This document shows, piece after piece, positions 34,224 through 45,940 of a stretch of 64,000 nt of DNA. The stretch covers positions 74,922,660 through 74,986,659 of the forward strand of contig NC_092810.1 in assembly GCF_040954645.1 (NCBI RefSeq), given 5' to 3'. The DNA comes from Diabrotica undecimpunctata (lineage: Eukaryota > Arthropoda > Insecta > Coleoptera > Chrysomelidae). A program made the position numbers and the translations under genes. A model generated the notes under the pieces. That model was not told the DNA's origin, made no database searches, and was given only the letters and a program-made list of their open reading frames with translations. The number at the start of each line of letters is the position of its first letter. The stretch's first letter is position 1.

Positions 34224-35907
34224 GTGTTTTATTGGCACTGGTTTTCACAACCAAGTGGCCAGTCAATTTCATAATGATTTTTTTAGACTATAACTTATCA
34301 CTAACTCAGGGGAGTAATGTGTAGTCTCTGTCTTAAGTAAATGTCTTGTTACTTTAGTAAAGTCGACGTCATTGTCTTTACAAAGGGACGCTAATTGTAT
34401 CCGAACGTTTGCGGTCCCTCAGGTGAGTACCGATTCACTCGTTTTAAAAGGTTCATATTTATTCATGTTGACATGTTATGTTTAACTTTTCCGTTTCATG
34501 TCTGAAAAAGTTGGCAAAAAATGATAAATTTCTTTATTAATAATTTCACGAAAAAAAATTATTCTTCACTAAAGGTTGTGCATCACATAAAATTATTAAT
34601 CAATAATCTTATAAAATATTAAGTGGTAGATAGGGAAAATCCTAATTATTAATTAATACTGAAGTGATTTTAAATTTAGATATACAAGAAAATGTTATTT
34701 TAAAATGTTTGTAGGTATTAAAAATTATGTCCAAGTTTAGATTTATGGCCTTCTAATAATTAAATAATACATTTAAAGTAAAAAGTAAATAAAAAAATAC
34801 TTTTGCATTTGTTGATTTTGTATATTGAATAAGTTATCAGTTTATGTATTTTTCCCTTAATTATCTAGATATTTATTTAAATTAAATATGTAATGTAAAT
34901 GCCAAATAAAATATAAAATTCGTTAAGCCGGCCCTTTTTACTATTTACCTGAAGAGGCAAATCTCTTTATGGCGTCGACTTTATCAGCGGGATACTTTTA
35001 AATTCTGCATAAGTCAGTTCTTATAATTGTGAATGAAGTATACCTGTTGCAAGGGCAACGCGTCCAGTGCCTTTATTATTGAGACCGTTCTATGAAAGAC
35101 GTCATTACCTGTGCCTACTGGCTGCCGGCTAAGTACAATGCAGATTATCCAATTGTGAGTACCGACATTTTTACCTAAATCATTAGCAGTTGATTTACTA
35201 CTTCAGTTCGGTGATTTCGTTTATTTATGGCTAATTCTAACCGAACGAACTATTATCAGTATAAAACTACAGTAGGTATAATTATGTACGTATAAATTAC
35301 GAACAATTTGTTTTATGTGTATGTTATATTTATGATAAATTTTATGCATAGACTTGAGGTGATCATGATCAAAAATTTAGTAAATGTTTACGTATTCTCA
35401 AGGCATAAAAATCACTTATTTGACGAATATATGAGGAATATATGAGGAATATATGAGGAATATATATGTTTTTGTTGTATTCAATAATAAATTGTACAAT
35501 CACTTATCTTGTGCTAACTGTTCAGTAAAAATTGTTATAGTGCATTAACTTTAACTACTATACCTCAATATAACTTTGTTGGTGAACTATTTGCCTTTAA
35601 TTTTTTTGTTATGATATAAATTTATATTTTTGTGCATGGTGTATCTCTTTCAGGCATTGTTATTGATTTGTATTACCATTGTTTTAAACAAAGGTATTAC
35701 TATTAGATTTATCATATAAACAGTGTATATGTGTCGAAATATTAAGTGTGTACCGCACAATCATAATACCTTTTCTCTCACGGTTTACTTTATTCTTGCG
35801 TGATTATCTGAACTGTACCTTACCTTTCTTGTTATCTTATTTTATATGTCTTAGGGATTCTCTATTCCTTTAAAAATAACGTGGTGCCCAAATATTTCCC
35901 TTCTCTT
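34222..35907. other. AT-rich non-coding region
   Basis: No supported gene. Two short non-AT blocks (34240-34440 and 34920-35160) have no recognisable content. Contains the 11-bp tandem repeat at 35425-35468. Confidence 0.55.
35425..35468. repeat. 11-bp tandem repeat, four units
   Basis: GAATATATGAG repeated three times, followed by a diverged fourth unit GAATATATATG. Confidence 0.88.
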
Positions 35908-35918
35908 ATCTTCTAACC

Positions 35919-36594
35919 AAAACTAAAACTTTAGTATTTTCAAAGACACCAATAAACGTACAGGTGTATGCCAAGGGTCAAATAATAGAACAGGTAAATT
36001 CCATAAAATATTTGGGAACAAATATCAATAGTCAGTGTAATCCAAAAAAAGAAATCCTATCAAGAATCGAACAAGCAAGGAAAATATTCATGAGCATTAA
36101 AACATTTTTTACAAGATCAGACCTTAGTCTACAGCTTAGAATCCGAATGATCAGATGTTACGTTTTTTCTGTCTTACTGTATGGCTGTGAAAGTTGGACA
36201 ATGGACTCTGAAATAGAAAAAAGAATAGATGCCTTTGAGATGTATATATACAGACGAATGTTGGGGATTCCATGGGTACAAAGAGTTACTAATGTTAAGG
36301 TACTTCGTCGCATGTGTAAACAAAAAGAATTACTAAGAATAATCAAAGAGAGGAAAATGCAATACTTGGGTCATGTGCTGAGAGGAAAAAGATATGAATT
36401 ACTTCAAGTTATACTGGAAGGAAAAGTACAGGGCAAAAGATCAGTAGGAAGACGCCAGAACTCGTGGCTGAAAGACCTGAGGAGATGGTTCGACCGCTAA
36501 TCCGCAGAGATCTTTCGCGCAGCAGTTTCCAAAACTACAATTGCCATTTGGATCGCCAATCTTCGTAAGGAGACGGCACAATGAGAAGAAAAAG
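35919..36594 (+). mobile_element. 5'-truncated RTE-like LINE L5 (C-terminal RT only)
   Basis: An 11-bp duplication, ATCTTCTAACC, flanks it (35908-35918 and 36595-36605). It begins in the RT thumb region (KTKTLVFSKTPINVQVYAKG) and continues with IKYLGTNINSQCNPKKEI, VLLYGCESWTMDSEIEKRI, RRMLGIPWVQRVTNVKVLRR and GKRSVGRRQNSWLKDLRRWF. A stop after WFDR at 36498-36500 precedes the last family residues. The 3' end (GACGGCACAATGAGAAGAAA) is a diverged form of the family tail. It contains no catalytic box. Confidence 0.88.
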
Positions 36595-36605
36595 ATCTTC
36601 TAACC

Positions 36606-36969
36606 TCTCTTCTCTTTATCTTCTAACTTCTCGTCCCTATATCTTCAGTACTTCTCTAACTGATTCTTTATATTTGAGCTGTAATAAGAGCCCCGACCAA
36701 GAGACCTCTACCAGACTGAATCCTGAGCCTAGTACCGGTCTTTGTGTAACCTCTACTCTGTCATTAAAGAGGGTACAGTGTAGTAGTGTCTAAGGGCTCG
36801 GGAGACTGAGACCTCGGAAGCCCTGAAGAAAACATCGAAGAGGATATCGAAAGCTCATCGCAATGATAACCGACGCGGTTCAACCCGGAAGACTGTTGAG
36901 TTTAATATTAATTCTTGTAATAATATTAATCTTAGCTCTAAGTTTAATTGTACTAACCGCGGAAACCTT
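36606..36969 (+). other. candidate PLE-D terminal segment
   Basis: Mixed sequence directly before the PLE-D RT fragment. It contains the hammerhead-like motif D, and part of it (GGGAGACTGAGACC, 36800-36813) resembles the stem I loop block of motif A. The open frame at 36581-36793 has no recognised motif. Confidence 0.42.
36785..36857 (+). ncRNA. hammerhead-like motif D before PLE-D
   Basis: CTGAAGA (36823-36829) matches the CUGANGA core fully, and GAAA follows at 36849-36852. Between them stem II would be ACATC/GATAT-C with mismatches around a GAAGAG loop. A hairpin with GGGCT/AGCCC precedes the core as stem I after GTGTC. Stem III pairing is not convincing. Confidence 0.4.
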
Positions 36970-37275
36970 TTGGAACATTTCATTCGCCTCTACGGAGAGG
37001 AATTTTAGTAGCTAGAATACCTCGAATATATGGCCTACCCAAAATTCACAAACTCTTTACAAACATTCCTATAGATGAAACTTTAAATATTCTTAAAACG
37101 AATTATTGTATCTAGCAAGACCACTTATCTTTCATTAAACATTGTATGTCCAACACTTATTTCATCTTCTAAAATCAACTCTACAGACACAGACAAATAA
37201 ATGGTGCTGTATTCCCCACAATCTCTAGTAATTGCCAATATTTTTATGGAAGACTTCGAAAACTTAAAGTTTATT
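36970..37275 (+). pseudogene. PLE-D reverse transcriptase fragment
   Basis: IYGLPKIHKLF near 37027 is the Penelope signature before RT. FIKHCMSNTYFIF and QLYRHRQINGAV follow in shifting frames, then a block close to PLE-C (ANIYMEDFE equivalent, ATTTTTATGGAAGACTTCGA near 37240). Compared with PLE-C the region between the Asp motif and the GSPLSP motif is compressed by deletions, and the catalytic YVDD box is absent. Multiple stops make it a relic. Confidence 0.65.
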
Positions 37276-37748
37276 CCGCAAACTTCAAATGAATGGCCTT
37301 GCAATTTATTTATCGACGTTGCAAAAGCACGGAAAATTATTGACGCTCAAAATTAAATGGTGAATCCGTTGAAACCATCCGTACACGCGGAATCAAGACA
37401 TCCTTGACATTATTTATTTGCTTTTCCACAGTCAGTCTCGTTCCAGTGCACAATCGGGATTAATCGACTATGCAATGGATCTCAAAGTACTCTAGTGGAT
37501 TGACAAAGTTGCAAACTAAAGGACACGTGTTAAATATTGGACATTTCCATTTTAAATGAGACCTGACAACGCCGAATATATTTTAATTTTCCCACTTGAG
37601 AACGAGAGTGAATGGTTACTAGTGCAGTGAAAAAACAGATGCATAAAGATTCTTTGCCGTTCATCACATATAGTTTTAGGCCTTTACTAAAAGGACAAAT
37701 TTAGAGGGATTGGGCTTTCTAAGTCCAAGTGGGGTTTAAAACCCGACA
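37276..37748. other. unassigned sequence
   Basis: Short stop-bound frames only. No element recognised. Confidence 0.45.
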
Positions 37749-38300
37749 TGCTATACTGAATTTATAGTATGGTAGTAAAACCAACAATTGCATATCCGTC
37801 AGTGATATGGTTATCAAAACTGCAACAAAACAACGGCATTACAACTCTTCATAAATCTTTGCTACGTTTGCTTTTCATGTTTGTCAGTCCTGTGCCACTT
37901 TTTCCCATTTTCTTCAGATCCTCTCTGACTGCATCTTTTTACCTTTTCTAGACCGTCCTACAGATTCTTCCACCTGGTCTTTTCCAAAATACATTGTCTA
38001 TATGGCGATTTTCAGTACTGCGTATCACATGCCCTGATAAATTTTTCTTTCTCAACGGTTCGATCAGGATCAGTACTTAGTGTCATAAATAAACTCAGTT
38101 ATACCGAATATATGATGATTTCTAAGATACAGGCCAAAGGTACCTTTCCAAGTGAACATTTACCCACAAGAGGAATAAAGCAGAGGAAACACTCTACCCA
38201 GATTGTATCTTGTATCCGATTGTATATCTGGTATACAGGCAGGTCTAAAACGGCAGAAGGGTCGGGTGCAGGAATATTTAGTAGTGGTGAAAATTAAACG
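37749..38300 (+). pseudogene. RNase H-bearing LINE fragment, with an antisense LINE piece inside
   Basis: MVVKPTIAYPSVIWLSKLQQ followed by NNGITTLHKSL (37769-37860) resembles the post-RT region of Jockey/R1-like LINEs. IWYTGRSKTAEGSGAGIFSS (38225-38290) resembles an RNase H start, where the expected YTDGS has become YTGRS, losing the first catalytic Asp. Between them, 37880-38060 on the minus strand reads GHVIRSTENRHIDNVFWKRP then EDLKKMGKSGTGL, resembling the C-terminus of another LINE. This is a layered, heavily decayed remnant. Confidence 0.5.
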
Positions 38301-38905
38301 TTTCTATTATACTAGGGGAATATTCAACTTGGAGAAATATTTAGAAATTCAGACAGATTTTTGCAATATTGAAATTAATATAAGGTCTTGATATGGGTTT
38401 AACGTCACTAGGGAATATACGGTGAATATATACGAATGAAAGAGAAGAAGACCCAAAAGAGCATCAGTCCAGAGCTGGCCATAGAAGTGTCAAAAAATAT
38501 CGTTCACGGCTGGAAAAACGGTATCTGTACTGCGACGCAGAAAGTAAATGGGAGTCTACCGCATTAGTTTCTCCAGGACATGGTCCTGTAACTCTTTTTT
38601 ATCATGTCAGGAAACCTAAATAATTCGATTCTTAGTACCAGGCAGATGTTTGATCATCGGAGGGTGCGAAGAATAAACTATTTTTGCGGAAGGTGCTTTT
38701 GCGGAAGATAAACTCGATAATGCCTTAAAAGAAATCCTGGCTCAATATCGATATCCTGGGAATTATCGAAACCAGATGACCAGATAGTGGCATGTACGAG
38801 AAGAATGGTCCATCTTTTTACGACTAAGGAAACAGTGATCCAAAGTTTTATCGTAAGTAAAAGTATAAAAAAGTCCATACGCAATGTTGTCTGGTATTAG
38901 AGTTA
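38301..38905. other. unassigned sequence
   Basis: No supported coding region. The minus frame 38678-38884 shows no motif. Confidence 0.45.
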
Positions 38906-39750
38906 TTCTTCTGTAAATAAATTCCAAAACAATCAATATAAATATTATTCAGGTATATGCACCTACAGCTGATAAACTATATAGCGTCGCGGAACAATTC
39001 TACAGACAAACACAAGATGTTCTAAAATCTCTAATGCCTACACTACACTATCGGCAATGATATAAAAATAGCTATGATCGGCACAATCATCCTGCAAGCG
39101 TCCACACAATCGTCCGTAATAATATGCTAAACCACAAGCATCAACTGATTCCCTTTGATGCGTTTCCGAAAAACCGACAATTCCCGGGTTGAAGGCGATT
39201 ATAGACAATTATCGGCAAGTATAGCCGAGCATGCCCTCTACACAGTCGAGCACAACCTTACTTGTCTGTAATCGCCGATTATGAAGAGGGGCCATGAAAC
39301 CTCAAAATATTACTGTGATTATCGGCGACCTCAATGACAAAGTTCGAAGAATCAAAGTTGATGATATGGGCGGTGCTTTTTAACTTGGTATTAAAAATAA
39401 ACTCGGGGAACTACTCTACAATGTAGAGAGAAGTACATGGTAATAAAAAATACATTTTATAAACTTCATCCGCGACGTATATATCGTACGAAGACAAATA
39501 GATTACATATTAACTAATATCAAAACACTGTTCAAGGGGTTGCCGCTTATCTAACTGCTGACATAGATTCCTACCATAACAAAATGGAATTCGAAGTAGC
39601 AGAGCTATGTGCAAATAACGATCCGCGACAATTCGAATGTTCGGATGACACATGGAACATCATAAAACATAATATTTAAACAGCTTCTGATACTCTTCTA
39701 AAAACCGGCAACAACAAAGAAAAATTAATCATGGATGACTGATGAGATAC
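38906..39750 (+). pseudogene. RTE-like LINE endonuclease remnant L7
   Basis: ININIIQVYAPTADKLYSVA and EQFYRQTQDVLKSL (38930-39045) match the endonuclease region of L1 and L2. About 240 unrelated bases intervene, then NITVIIGDLNDKV (39310-39350, diverged GDFNAKVG), RRQIDYILTN-like sequence near 39490 and a diverged block up to a WMTDEI-like MDD at 39733. Many stops and frameshifts. It has the same family motifs but is the oldest-looking copy. Confidence 0.6.
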
Positions 39751-39808
39751 CGTAGTAAAAGGGCAGCAGGGCTACGAGCATACAACAGGTCATTTTCCCA
39801 TGTAAATC

Positions 39809-40260
39809 GGGAGGGGGTAACAAATATGTTAACACAAAATAAAGATGGTGGCGTATTGCCAAAAGGACACTAAAATGGCTCAACGTACAACAACGTGCAG
39901 GGTATCGATAAAAAGGGGAGGTGGTAACGAATATGTTAAGACAAAAAACCAACGCAAAGACAATGCCAAAACGGCACTATATCGTATCTTCATTGCTATT
40001 GATCCGAATGCAACCTATGGGGCGTCAAACGAAAGGTGATAGGATAATGTCAAACGTCATTACAACATATCTCTGGTCTACTGGTCAGATTTCTACATGT
40101 AACACGTTAATTGAAAGGGGAGGGGGTAACGAATATGTTAAGATAAAAACAGCTAAAAAGACAATGCTAATACGACACTATATTGCATCTTATGTGATAG
40201 TTGTTCGATTTTAACGATAAAAGTGGTAAAATATGGGTGGATGGGGTAATGAATATAAAA
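39809..40260 (+). repeat. degenerate tandem repeat, about 105-bp period
   Basis: The block GGGAGGGGGTAACAAATATG and close variants start at 39809, 39915, 40117 and 40235. Spacings are 106, 202 (two periods) and 118 bases. CAAAGACAATGCCAAAACGG and a related form recur between blocks. The three overlapping open frames here are translations of the repeat. Confidence 0.65.
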
Positions 40261-40949
40261 AACAGAACTCATCTATATAAAGCCCCTCTCAATCTCGAAA
40301 CAATTCATATGATATGTACTTAAAATGAATATAACGTACAGCAGCGGTTAACGCTGGTAATAAAACGAATAGGTATACCGTTTTTTAAATATGACCCAAC
40401 CAACAATCATCCACTACATAATTTTCTCTGACCGATCGATACAATATACACACTAAACTCCTATGATTAATCACTACTGTACATGGATCTCCTTCCAATC
40501 ATACACCTGCTCTTGGTATGACAGTATGGCTAGATAGAAGGAATGCCAAAATCGGATAGCATTATCAAAAGTATTTGAAACCAAAGAGAACTATTAATAA
40601 AAAATTTAAATAACACAGATAGCATGTAAACTTGGGGCACGTTTGATTTTTGTTTGATTCTAAATTGTTGTGTCAAATATGAAATGGCAAGTTTGCGACA
40701 ATATTACTGCAATATTGTTAAGTTAAAGATGATGTTTCAAGTTTGTGGCAACATTGCTGCAAATCATGCGCGCCATTTTACGTTTAGCGGTTTTAAACTT
40801 AACTGTTGTTGGTTGTTGCATTGATCGCAGTTATTAATTTATTCTTTGAGTATTAGTTACGACTTTTAATAGAATATTTACAGATTTACAAACTTACATT
40901 GAAACGAAACAAAGAAGCATTAACAAAGTTGTTTTAGTTGTGAAATTGA
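40261..40949. other. AT-rich spacer before LINE I2
   Basis: Includes CTATATAAAGCCCC near 40273, a TATA-like site with no gene downstream that I can recognise. Nothing else is supported. Confidence 0.45.
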
Positions 40950-40976
40950 TTATTGTATCTATACATTTTACATTAT

Positions 40977-43673
40977 CTATACATTGTTTAATACATTTAC
41001 ATAGTTGCTGCTATTTGAGATGAGTATGTCTTTTAGGTCGTTACCAAGATTGTATTTTCTTCTGGCCGCTAGGTAGTGTTGACACTCAAGAAGTACATGT
41101 GTTACGGAAGTCGTGCTGTTGCAGTACTGGCACAAAATCTGATTACTGGAATTCATTAGGTGTCCATGTGTAAGGCGTGTGTGCCCTATTCTCAATCTTC
41201 GAATGATAGATTTGTCCTTTCTTTTCATTGGTGGGAGCTGGTGGTAGAAAATGTTTGGTTGTAGAATGCTTAACTTGGTATTGCTTCTTTTCCAATGATC
41301 ATTCCAAAGGTCCATTATTTTATGTTTGATTATTCTTTTTAAATCTGATGATGTTTGAATGTCTGTTGTTACGTTAAGAGAACATGCTTGTTTTGCTGCT
41401 TGATCGGCTTTTTCGTTACCTGGAATACCAACGTGTGATGGAACCCACAATATTGTTACTGTAATTCCATTAGTTTGAAGGCGATTACATATACTCTGGA
41501 TTTCTTGAACTATTGGGTGGATAGAATGTACGTTTCTTATGGACTGCATGGAGGACAGAGAGTCCGTACAGATTGCTATAGTTTTATCATCGTTGAGTGG
41601 AGTTTTCACCGCTTGTAATATTCCATATAGTTTAGCAGTATAAATACTGCAATTGCTGGAGAGTCGAAACAAGTTGACGGTGGTTGTAGTCGTTGTAACA
41701 GCACAGCCAACACCTTCTTCAGTCTTAGATGCATCTGAGTAAAGGATCTTATCGAAGTTGCATTGATGTAGTATTTCATAGAATCTTTGTTTGATAACGG
41801 AAGGTGATGTTTCATTCTTATTATATTTGGATAATTCGATATTGAAATTTGGAAGTTTACATATCCATGGAGGAGTTTGAGGGACCGTGAAAGGGCTGGT
41901 CGACAATAGATTGATATCTAAATAAGGAATTAACATCTGTATAGTGGACGGTACCATTCTAGGATTATTAGTAACTGGTAATTGTCTATTACAAATGAGG
42001 TTTCTTGTGGGATTTGTGGGATTTGCTGAAACTTTAGCGAAATAGAGCAGTAGAAGTTGTTGTCGTCTTAGATGAAGCGAGGGTTCGAAACATTCTACAT
42101 GAATGCTTTCCACCGGACTGGATCGGAATGCTCCTAAACAGAGTCGAAGGGAAGTATTTTGGACTACATTTAGTGAACGTAGTAGTGAGTTACTTGATGA
42201 CATGTAGAGAACACTACCATAGTCAAGTTTGGAGCGAATAAGAGTTCGATATATTTTTAGTAGTGTTTCCTCATCGGCTCCCCAACTATAATGAGCTAGT
42301 GATTTAAGAAGATTCATTCTTTGAAGGCAGCTACCCTTAAGTTCTCGAATGTGTGGTCTCCAGGAAAGTTTTTTATCGAAAATAATGCCAAGAAGCTTTA
42401 TTTGATCTACTACTTGGAGAAAATTTCCATTCAGAGTAATGGTTGGAGATTGCGTGTTTTGTCTTCTGGTAAAATGAATAACTTTGGATTTGGATGGGGA
42501 GAAGTTAAGGCCGGATTGACTGGCCCAGTTGTTTATTTTACTTAGAGTGTTTTGTAGTAAAGTATTTGTGCTGGATGTGACCTTTCCATGACAGAATAAT
42601 ATTATGTCGTCAGCATATATTCCGTATTGTACAGGGTCGTTTATGAATGAACTAATATCGTTAATACTAAGGAGAAATAGTGTGCTGCTTAGGACAGACC
42701 CTTGTGGGACACCGTTTGTGGTTGTGTGCTGTGAGGAAGTTTTGCCATTAGTAATTACTCGCTATAAGGATCGCTCTGTGAGAAAATTTTTTATAAACGA
42801 ATATATATTACCGGATAACTTGTTCTGGTTTAGTTTGTTTAGTATTACAGAAATCGGTATGGAGTCAAAAGCGCTTTCGATGTTAAGGAAGATTGCAATG
42901 ACTTCATTTTTGTTAGATAGCGCAGTTGCAATTGTTGATTGCAGAAGTATAAGATTGTCCATGGTGCATCGATTTGGTCTGAAGCCTGGTTGAAATTGGT
43001 CGAGGATTTTATTTTGTTTAAGGTACCAAAGTAATCTTTTATTAACCATTTTTTCTAGAAGTTTACATAATGTACAGGTGAGAGAGATTGGCCTGTATGA
43101 GTTTAGCGTGTCTAGGGGTTGATCGCCTTTTTTGATAGGAATTGTTATGGATTGTTTCCATAGTGATGGGAATTTTTGGGAAGACCAAATGTTGTTGAAC
43201 AGTTGGAGTATTTTCTCGTATGTATTTTGGTGAAGGTTTTTCAAAAAGATAGAGGGAATATCGTCAGGGCCTGCAGCTGAGCTTTTTGTCGAAAGAATGG
43301 CATCATTTAGTTCTTGGAAACTGAAAGGTATATTAATGGGATGATTAGTATTGCAAGTTTTGTGAGTAGCATCAATTTCGTTATGTGGATTAGTAGGATT
43401 ATTTGATTTATTGAGAAAGTGTTGGGAAAGCATATCACTGATTTGTTGGTCATCTGTAATTATTTTGTCTTGAATGGTGAGAGCTGGAATTTTGTATGAT
43501 GTGTAATGTCCTTTCATTCTCTTTATTTTTGACCATACTTGAGTCGGTGGGGTATCTTTTGTAATAGAGCTGGTAAAATGATTCCATGAATTTTTTTTAC
43601 TGTTTTTTATTATGCGTTTTGTTTTTGCTCTGAGCCTTTTAAAATCTATTAAGTCAGCTAGAGTGCGCGATTT
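40977..43673 (-). pseudogene. I2 reverse transcriptase and RNase H (ORF2 part 2)
   Basis: The same frame continues to 40977 with one further stop, TAG at 42762-42764. RT motifs: SSAAGPDDIPSIFLKNL, LNSYRPISLTCTLCKLLEKM, FRPNRCTMDNLILL, IFLNIESAFDSIP (catalytic Asp position reads N-I-E, so the usual D is Asn), GVPQGSVLSSTLFLLSINDI and GIYADDIILFCHGK (intact). RNase H: KILYSDASKTEEGVGCAV, SIYTAKLYGILQAV (catalytic Glu replaced by Lys), ICTDSLSSMQSI and WVPSHVGIPGNEKADQAAKQ. A C-terminal CQYCNSTTSVTHVLLECQHY motif follows. The two stops and the changed residues make it probably inactive. Confidence 0.83.
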
Positions 43674-43676
43674 TCA

Positions 43677-44560
43677 GAATCTGTTTAAAGCTCTTTTGCT
43701 TTCTTGAATTGCTGTTTTGCATGAGTCATTCCACCAGGGAACGTGTTTTTTTATTGGGTTAATTTTGTATTTGCCGATACACTCCTCTGCAGAGGAAACT
43801 ATGCAATGGTTTAGTTGTTTTATGTCTTCGTCTATGTTATTTTGATATTTGAGTACATCAGTGCGTTCTTTTACAGTTAGTTTGAAGAGTTCCCAATTAG
43901 CATCTGAGATTTTCCATCTCGGTTTTGTATATTCCGATTTGACTGCATTGTTAGTAATGATAATGGGAAAATGATTGCTATCGAATAAGCTATCTAGAGT
44001 ATGCCAAGTTAGTAACGGGTGTATTTTGGGATCACATAAGCTTAAGTCTATATTTGTGAAGCTTCCTGACTGAATATGAAAGTATATACTATTTCCTGTA
44101 TTTAATAAGTTAATATCAGTATTATTAATGACATTCTCGATTATTTTACCTCTACCATATGTAATTTTGGAGCCCCACATAGTGTTGTGTGCATTAAAAT
44201 CTCCAACCATAATAAATGGGCCAGAAATTTGAGATATTAGGTTTTCTAATTCAGTGCTTGTCAATGTATAATTAGGAGGAATATATAAGCTACATATTGT
44301 GATTTGTTCTGGACACCATGCTGTTATAGCAACAGCTTCTAATGTAGTGTTTAGGTGAAGTTTACGGTGAAAAATTTCATGGTGATAACTAACAAAATTT
44401 TTTAGATGAGGTTTGTGTGTTTCTGTAAAGTTTGTTTCTTGTAAACAAATAAAGTCAGGATTGGTTTCGGAAATAAGTTGTTGTATGCGTGCCAGGCGAG
44501 GATAGAATCCATCGCAATTCCATTGAATAATTATGAATTTGTTAAATAAGAAGATTTTTG
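43677..44560 (-). pseudogene. I2 endonuclease (ORF2 part 1)
   Basis: ORF2 opens by overlapping the ORF1 end, with IIQWNCDGFYPRLARIQQLI (catalytic Asn), FICLQETNF (catalytic Glu), LYIPPNYTL, FIMVGDFNAHNTMWGS (catalytic Asp and Asn), FTNIDLSLCDP and LFDSNHFPIII (terminal His). All active-site residues are present. TGA at 43674-43676, after SKRALNRF, separates it from the RT in the same frame. No ATG near the start was seen; translation may be by reinitiation or read-through. Confidence 0.83.
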
Positions 44561-45940
44561 AGACGTCTGCGAGTTTTGAGATGTGTCAGAGATGTACTCA
44601 TCATCAGTTGTTTCGTGTGAAAAGTCAAGATTGGATAATTTTGTAGAATCACCCATTAAGAGTTCGGTTTTGTCCTTAAATTTTTTTATAAGACGAGTTA
44701 ATCTATTTTTGGTTGATTTCTCATTAAGGTTGGGATATATTTGGTATAACGTAGAAATGAGTGATTTGATGTCTGATGTAAATTTTAATGCTTCTGCGTA
44801 TGGATCGCTACTACCGTAACAGTTTTCAAGAAGAGCAATTATGTTATCTGCTGGGATTATGAATATCTGTGGAGTTTCTTTATAAAGGTCACGTATGATT
44901 GTTTTTGCCATTTCGGATAGAGTTGAGTCACAATTTGACCGTTTAAGTTTTTTCTTGATTTGTGGTTTGGAAAATCCGGCTTGGATATTAGTTTGTTCAC
45001 TATGAGTAGATTCTTCAGTTATGCTAGGTATATCGCTAGGAGAAGAAAGTTCTGAGTGTGTGCGTTTATAATGTGTTTGTGTATCTGTCATATGTTGACT
45101 TGGTTGTTCTAATGAGAAGTTGTTATTTGAGGATGTGAGTGATACATTATTGACTGGAGGAGATATCTCTGTTAGTGTGAAAGGTACAGTGTTGGTTTCT
45201 GGGCTTTTTTCAGTAGATGTGGATTCGGCTCTTAAAGGAGATGAAACAATTGTCTGGACAGAAGAGGTACTTTCTGGTGGATTTGTGCAATTTGAAGCGA
45301 CATGCCCTGATCTTTTATAGACGAAACATTCCATTTTGTCAGTAGAAAGGAAGATGCGGTTTTCATTATCTTCGAAAGAGAGCACAAGAGAGGTTTGAAG
45401 ATCAAAGGTTTCGGAGGGCGGGAATACATAAACTTGTCTCCTAAAGCTAAGAATATGTGAGAATTCCTGTCCCGGAATGCCTGCTTTAAGAAATGATACT
45501 GGAGAAGCAATTTTTAGGCCTAGGCTTTTAACAGCAGTTTCGATAATTTCATGTGGGATACACGGGGAGACATTGGATATTAAGATTCTCTTTGTAGGAG
45601 AAACGAGTTTACGTATGTTTAAAATTAGGGAGCCGATTTGTATGGTAGGATGAGATTTTACAAGTTCATCTACTATGTTTTTATTAGTTAAATATATACA
45701 AACCCTATTGTTGGAGATTCTGGAGGCGAAGCAGATGTTCTTGGGTTCGATAATATCACCAATTGCTTTTACATAATCAAATAATTTGACGCTGTCTTCG
45801 GCATGGAGTATGATTGCTTGTTCTTTCTTTGGGTAGGTTGTTTTCGGTGTTGTTTTTGCTGCTGTTACATATGACATTGTAGAAATGTTGTTGTTTGATG
45901 TATCTTGTTTGTTGCGGATTGTTGAATCTTGTTGTGACAT
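44531..45940 (-). CDS. I2 ORF1, gag-like protein
   Basis: A single open frame of 469 residues beginning at ATG 45938-45940. The N-terminal part has an RRM-like region (VKLFDYVKAIGDIIEPKNIC, VSPTKRILISNVSP, VYVFPPSETFDLQTSL) and one zinc knuckle, CFVYKRSGHVASNC, where the second Cys of the CCHC pattern is Tyr. The remainder is Ser/Thr-rich with a C-terminal block (LTRLIKKFKDKTELLMGD, FSHETTDDEYISDTS). ORF1 proteins of I-superfamily LINEs coat the element RNA. The knuckle substitution may weaken binding. The stop TAA at 44531-44533 lies inside the start of ORF2. Confidence 0.82.
   Translation of the reverse strand: MSQQDSTIRNKQDTSNNNISTMSYVTAAKTTPKTTYPKKEQAIILHAEDSVKLFDYVKAIGDIIEPKNICFASRISNNRVCIYLTNKNIVDELVKSHPTIQIGSLILNIRKLVSPTKRILISNVSPCIPHEIIETAVKSLGLKIASPVSFLKAGIPGQEFSHILSFRRQVYVFPPSETFDLQTSLVLSFEDNENRIFLSTDKMECFVYKRSGHVASNCTNPPESTSSVQTIVSSPLRAESTSTEKSPETNTVPFTLTEISPPVNNVSLTSSNNNFSLEQPSQHMTDTQTHYKRTHSELSSPSDIPSITEESTHSEQTNIQAGFSKPQIKKKLKRSNCDSTLSEMAKTIIRDLYKETPQIFIIPADNIIALLENCYGSSDPYAEALKFTSDIKSLISTLYQIYPNLNEKSTKNRLTRLIKKFKDKTELLMGDSTKLSNLDFSHETTDDEYISDTSQNSQTSQKSSYLTNS

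Noticed and set aside
39845..40214. Overlapping short plus-strand frames with basic composition
   Set aside because: They follow the degenerate 105-bp tandem repeat and share no protein motif.
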